Under the pieces are notes generated by a model that did no database searches, had not been told where the DNA came from, and saw only the letters and a program-made list of their open reading frames with translations. A stretch of DNA of 6,136 nucleotides from Clostridiales bacterium (GTDB lineage Bacteria; Bacillota; Clostridia; Christensenellales; Aristaeellaceae): assembly GCA_004557805.1 (NCBI GenBank), contig SFFS01000149.1, positions 1 through 6,136 on the forward strand, given 5' to 3'. Shown piece after piece: positions 5,061 through 6,136 of the stretch (positions are counted from its first letter, which is position 1; each line of letters starts with the position of its first letter). The translations under genes and the position numbers were made by a program.

Positions 5061-6136
5061 TCAGTCGGGTTCGGACAGCCCCGTAAACCGCGCCATCACC
5101 CGCACCAGTTCCACCGCGCTTTCCATCGTGCCGCTTTCGGCGAAAATGCGGATGCGCGGCTCGGTGCCCGAGAAGCGGGCGCTCACCCAGCCGTCCTCAA
5201 AGTAAACCTTGCAGCCGTCCATGTAATTGACGCGCTGCACCGGGCGCGTAAACGCGGGAAGCCGCTTTTCCTGCATCAGCAGACGGTCGATTTCCGCGCG
5301 GTTTTTCTCCGTCAGCGCCCAATCGTATTCGGCCATGTGCATCTCGCCGTAGCGCTCGTAGATCTCCTCTCCCAGTTCGGAGAGCGTCTTTCTCGTCGCG
5401 CAGAGCATTTCCACCAGAAGCGACGCCGCATACAGGCCGTCCTTTCCGCGGATATGGCCGCGCACGGTCAGCCCGCCGGACGATTCTCCGCCAATGATCG
5501 CGTCGTATTCGTCCATCGCAGCCGAGATGTATTTGAACCCGACCGGCACTTCATGGCATACCTGCCCAAAATCGGCGGCCACGCGGTCCAGCAGATGCGT
5601 GGTGGAAAGATTGCGCACCACGTCGCCGCGCCACCCTTTATATTTGAGCAGATAATAATACAGCAGTACCAGCACTTCGTTTGCGGATACGTACGTGCCC
5701 TTTTCGTCCACAATGCCCAGCCGGTCGGCGTCCCCGTCGGTCGCGATGCCCAGCAGCGCATGATGATCGAGCACGGCCGCCTGTAAATCGCGCAGCGTTT
5801 CGGGGTTCGGCGCGGGCAGATGCCCGCCGAAAAAAGCGTCGTGCCGGTCGTTGATGACGTTGATATCGCAGCGCGCGGTATAGAAAATGGTCAGAATGCC
5901 CGCCAGGCTCACGCCGTACATCGGATCGACCACAACGCGCGGACGGCGCGCACGGATCGCAGGCATGTCGATCTGCGCCATGATGGAATCGAGATAATCG
6001 TCGCGCGGGTCGATCAGGCGGATTTTTCCGGCGGCAACCGCCTCGTCAAACTGGGAGCCGGCGGCGATCACAAGGCCGTAGCTCTGCCGGGCGTAGTCCG
6101 TCAGCACCGCTTCAAAATCGCTCTCGGCCACGTCTT
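5061..6136 (-). CDS. Phosphoglucomutase/phosphomannomutase family protein, partial (5' end outside window)
   Basis: The minus-strand frame is open from the window edge to a TGA at 5061-5063, about 357 residues of an enzyme of roughly 470. The family interconverts hexose 1- and 6-phosphates through a bisphosphate intermediate in the cytoplasm. Visible motifs are the Mg-binding DGDADR (5721-5738), the sugar-binding GESSGG (5472-5489), and the C-terminal phosphate-binding RFSGTEPR (5154-5177). Domain 2 begins around PRVVVDPMYG. The catalytic phosphoserine loop belongs to the missing N-terminal domain, so activity cannot be judged. A GTG at 6129-6131 is in frame but is internal, because the reading frame continues to the edge and the protein would lack its active-site domain. 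The GESSGG loop resembles glucose/mannose mutases. GlmM is less likely but not excluded. It converges on trpS and shares its terminator, so the two are not co-regulated. Confidence 0.92.
   Translation of the reverse strand, partial: DVAESDFEAVLTDYARQSYGLVIAAGSQFDEAVAAGKIRLIDPRDDYLDSIMAQIDMPAIRARRPRVVVDPMYGVSLAGILTIFYTARCDINVINDRHDAFFGGHLPAPNPETLRDLQAAVLDHHALLGIATDGDADRLGIVDEKGTYVSANEVLVLLYYYLLKYKGWRGDVVRNLSTTHLLDRVAADFGQVCHEVPVGFKYISAAMDEYDAIIGGESSGGLTVRGHIRGKDGLYAASLLVEMLCATRKTLSELGEEIYERYGEMHMAEYDWALTEKNRAEIDRLLMQEKRLPAFTRPVQRVNYMDGCKVYFEDGWVSARFSGTEPRIRIFAESGTMESAVELVRVMARFTGLSEPD

Noticed and set aside
6129..6131. GTG as the true start of the phosphohexomutase
   Set aside because: The frame stays open to the window edge, and the protein from this point lacks the N-terminal catalytic-serine domain. 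This is therefore an internal codon of a gene cut by the window.

Overview
This 6.1 kb window looks like chromosomal DNA from a GC-rich member of the Firmicutes (Bacillota), probably a gut-type Clostridia. The main grounds are a tryptophan T-box leader RNA, AGGAG-type ribosome binding sites, and a phasin-like/UbiB gene pair of a kind I recall from Clostridia. The lineage is inferred, because no rRNA or marker tree is available. I see no mobile elements, CRISPR arrays or tRNA genes.

Layout, left to right. (1) Positions 1-213 hold the C-terminal end of an AraC-family regulator. (2) Positions 214-407 are intergenic, with tandem inverted repeats that can act as a terminator and an extended -10 promoter. 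(3) Positions 408-2386 hold a two-gene operon: a small phasin-like protein (126 aa) and a UbiB/AarF/ABC1-type atypical kinase (527 aa) with two C-terminal membrane helices, closed by a terminator. (4) Positions 2494-2802 hold a strong promoter and a complete T-box leader. It has a TGG specifier codon, a UGGC discriminator-reading bulge, and mutually exclusive antiterminator and terminator helices. (5) Positions 2863-4964 hold a TrpX-type ABC substrate-binding protein followed by trpS, tryptophanyl-tRNA synthetase. (6) Positions 4988-5039 form a long terminator that serves both strands. (7) Positions 5061-6136, minus strand, hold the C-terminal three quarters of a phosphoglucomutase/phosphomannomutase-family enzyme that runs off the window.

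The best-understood unit is the tryptophan operon. When uncharged tRNA-Trp accumulates, it should pair with the TGG specifier and the UGGC bulge, stabilise the antiterminator, and allow transcription of trpX (uptake) and trpS (tRNA charging). The unusual point is that the binding protein is followed directly by trpS, with no permease or ATPase genes, so the transporter partners must be elsewhere or the protein has another use. The phasin-like/UbiB pair is a recurrent but poorly understood combination.
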